This document shows positions 23,689-24,308 of a stretch of 24,308 nucleotides of DNA, piece after piece (position 1 is the stretch's first letter; every line of letters begins with the position of its first letter). Where the stretch lies: positions 1-24,308 of the forward strand of contig JAGOFF010000009.1 of the NCBI GenBank assembly GCA_017997315.1. Reading direction: 5' to 3'. A model generated the notes under the pieces. The model was not told the origin of the DNA. It saw only the letters and a program-made list of their open reading frames with translations, and did no database searches. The position numbers were made by a program, and so were the translations under genes. This stretch comes from Clostridia bacterium. Its GTDB lineage: Bacteria; Bacillota; Clostridia; Saccharofermentanales; UBA5734.

Positions 23689-23718
23689 TTGAAAAAGGGA
23701 CACCCCGGGGTGTATGCT
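23689..23718 (+). promoter_or_regulatory. Putative promoter of the 88-residue gene with a palindrome in its spacer
   Basis: TTGAAA (23689-23694), 18 bases, then TATGCT (23713-23718) gives a moderate sigma-A promoter. The perfect 14-base palindrome ACACCCCGGGGTGT (23700-23713) fills most of the spacer and touches the -10 box, a position where a bound repressor would block polymerase or a MerR-type activator would act. The regulator is unknown. Confidence 0.5.
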
Positions 23719-23720
23719 TT

Positions 23721-23736
23721 CCGAACAATCGTTCGG
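23721..23736. repeat. Inverted repeat abutting the ribosome binding site of the 88-residue gene
   Basis: CCGAAC (23721-23726), AATC, GTTCGG (23731-23736) is a perfect six-base stem whose 3' arm runs into the GGGAGG ribosome binding site of the gene starting at 23746. It could be a second operator half or an mRNA hairpin affecting translation. Confidence 0.55.
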
Positions 23737-23745
23737 GAGGACAGC

Positions 23746-24012
23746 ATGAATCACACCGAGATGATCCCGGGCAAACTCTACCGCAGCGAAAACCACCTGT
23801 ACTGCTTGAAAGAAGGGCAATACTACTGGCTGCCCTACGACCACTTCGCACAGCGGTATATCTCGCCATGGAAGCGCATCGCCGCGGACACGCTGGCCGG
23901 GATGAACCTGAGCCTGGTCACGGCGCGCAACCGCACGCCCGGGATCCGGATCCATCGGGATGATGCCGGCCGGGCGAGCCGGATCGAGATACTGACGTAT
24001 GGATCGCAATGA
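23746..24012 (+). CDS. Hypothetical 88-residue protein
   Basis: I do not recognise this family. The ATG at 23746 has GGGAGG 5 bases upstream, better than any earlier start in the frame. The protein is soluble and has no signal peptide. Its first half is rich in aromatic residues (GKLYRSENHLYCLKEGQYYWLPYDHF), looking like short beta strands, and its second half is basic and ends in a strand (SRIEILTYGSQ). It has one cysteine. It stands alone after the tRNA-Val terminator, with a promoter-like element and two palindromes upstream, and is followed by a lower-GC tail. Its codon use resembles the rest of the window. Confidence 0.75.
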   Translation: MNHTEMIPGKLYRSENHLYCLKEGQYYWLPYDHFAQRYISPWKRIAADTLAGMNLSLVTARNRTPGIRIHRDDAGRASRIEILTYGSQ

Positions 24013-24308
24013 GGGGTGAAAACCAGGGTGCATTATCTAGCGAATCGAGATAGGTGAAAACCCTAGCGGTTCTGTTTGTGATCGGCTTAGCCCTAACGGG
24101 CAATGCCTTGTCGCAGTTCGTAGTTGTTACGTGACATATAACAACTCCTCGAAAAGCAACTGAATGTGCGAGCGCACGTAGCACTTATCACGATGGTAGA
24201 GGCGATAGGATCCGAACTCACGGGTGAGTGCGAACCTCAGACGTTCATACCGGCGAATACATTGCTCTGCAACCACTCGTTATAACTAAAATATAAAAAA
24301 TTATCTAT
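24013..24308. other. Lower-GC terminal stretch without a recognised gene
   Basis: The last 248 bases are about 46% GC by hand count, far below the neighbouring genes, and end in an AT-only run. A ten-base direct repeat GGTGAAAACC occurs at 24015-24024 and 24053-24062 (38-base period), with an imperfect hairpin between (TATCT at 24034-24038, AGATA at 24048-24052). No known RNA, transposase or att site was recognised. It may be the edge of a mobile element or another acquired segment that continues past the window. Confidence 0.5.
24127..24276 (-). CDS. Possible 49-residue reading frame, unrecognised (perhaps a gene remnant)
   Basis: On the minus strand a frame starting with GTG at 24276 encodes a charged, aromatic-rich peptide (EQCIRRYERLRFALTREF, then YRLYHRDKCYVRSHIQLLF) ending at TAA. 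A stop codon lies just upstream of the GTG and no clear ribosome binding site is present. Its composition looks protein-like, and a second open frame overlaps its end and continues downstream. The two together could be a frameshifted remnant, for example of a transposase, but no family is recognised. Confidence 0.25.
   Translation of the reverse strand: MVAEQCIRRYERLRFALTREFGSYRLYHRDKCYVRSHIQLLFEELLYVT

Noticed and set aside
23700..23713. CsoR/RcnR-type metal operator
   Set aside because: The C4G4 palindrome is reminiscent, but the centre does not match known sites and no metal-efflux gene or regulator is nearby.

Overview
The window is GC-rich chromosomal DNA (GC-rich wobble positions throughout, strong GGAGG-type ribosome binding sites) from what is most likely a high-GC Bacillota (Clostridia-like) bacterium. 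The main evidence is the gene order hemW-hrcA-grpE-dnaK-dnaJ-prmA, with a perfect CIRCE operator at a sigma-A promoter. A short clostridial-type primary sigma factor and a tRNA gene that encodes its own CCA fit the same group. No rRNA, CRISPR array or intact insertion sequence is visible. The species cannot be named from the sequence.

Layout: (1) 1-5156, minus strand: the HrcA-controlled heat-shock operon (hrcA, grpE, dnaK, dnaJ, and the start of prmA running off the left edge). (2) 5173-8240, minus: hemW, preceded by a tightly overlapping pair made of a DUF4276 TOPRIM-like protein and an ABC-type AAA ATPase. This pair is the best candidate for an undescribed defence-like module. (3) 8316-10830, minus: ECF sigma factor, a coiled-coil single-span membrane protein, NfeD and an SPFH/stomatin protein, apparently a membrane-homeostasis or envelope-stress cluster. 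(4) 10976-14192: a small plus-strand protein with a GH127-like C-terminal domain pattern, then (minus) a BaiN/HI0933-type flavoprotein coupled to the tagaturonate epimerase UxaE, whose promoter region carries a perfect inverted repeat.

(5) 14415-15839, plus: an AzgA-type purine permease with a strong terminator. (6) 16012-18804, minus: an ABC exporter, and a membrane protein joining a His-rich transmembrane domain to an FMN-binding domain through a repetitive linker. (7) 18904-21791, minus: rpoD (sigA), yigZ and a Gfo/Idh/MocA oxidoreductase, almost gapless. (8) 22068-23620, plus: a MATE transporter, then tRNA-Val(GAC) with a consensus promoter overlapping the MATE stop codon and a clean terminator. 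(9) 23689-24012, plus: an unknown 88-residue protein behind two palindromes. (10) 24013-24308: a lower-GC tail (about 46% GC for its last 248 bases by hand count) with a direct repeat and an unrecognised small reading frame. It looks unlike the rest and may be the edge of a mobile or foreign segment.

Most genes are housekeeping. Two accessory assemblies deserve attention: the ATPase/DUF4276 pair wedged upstream of hemW, and the ECF sigma/NfeD/SPFH cluster immediately upstream of that pair.
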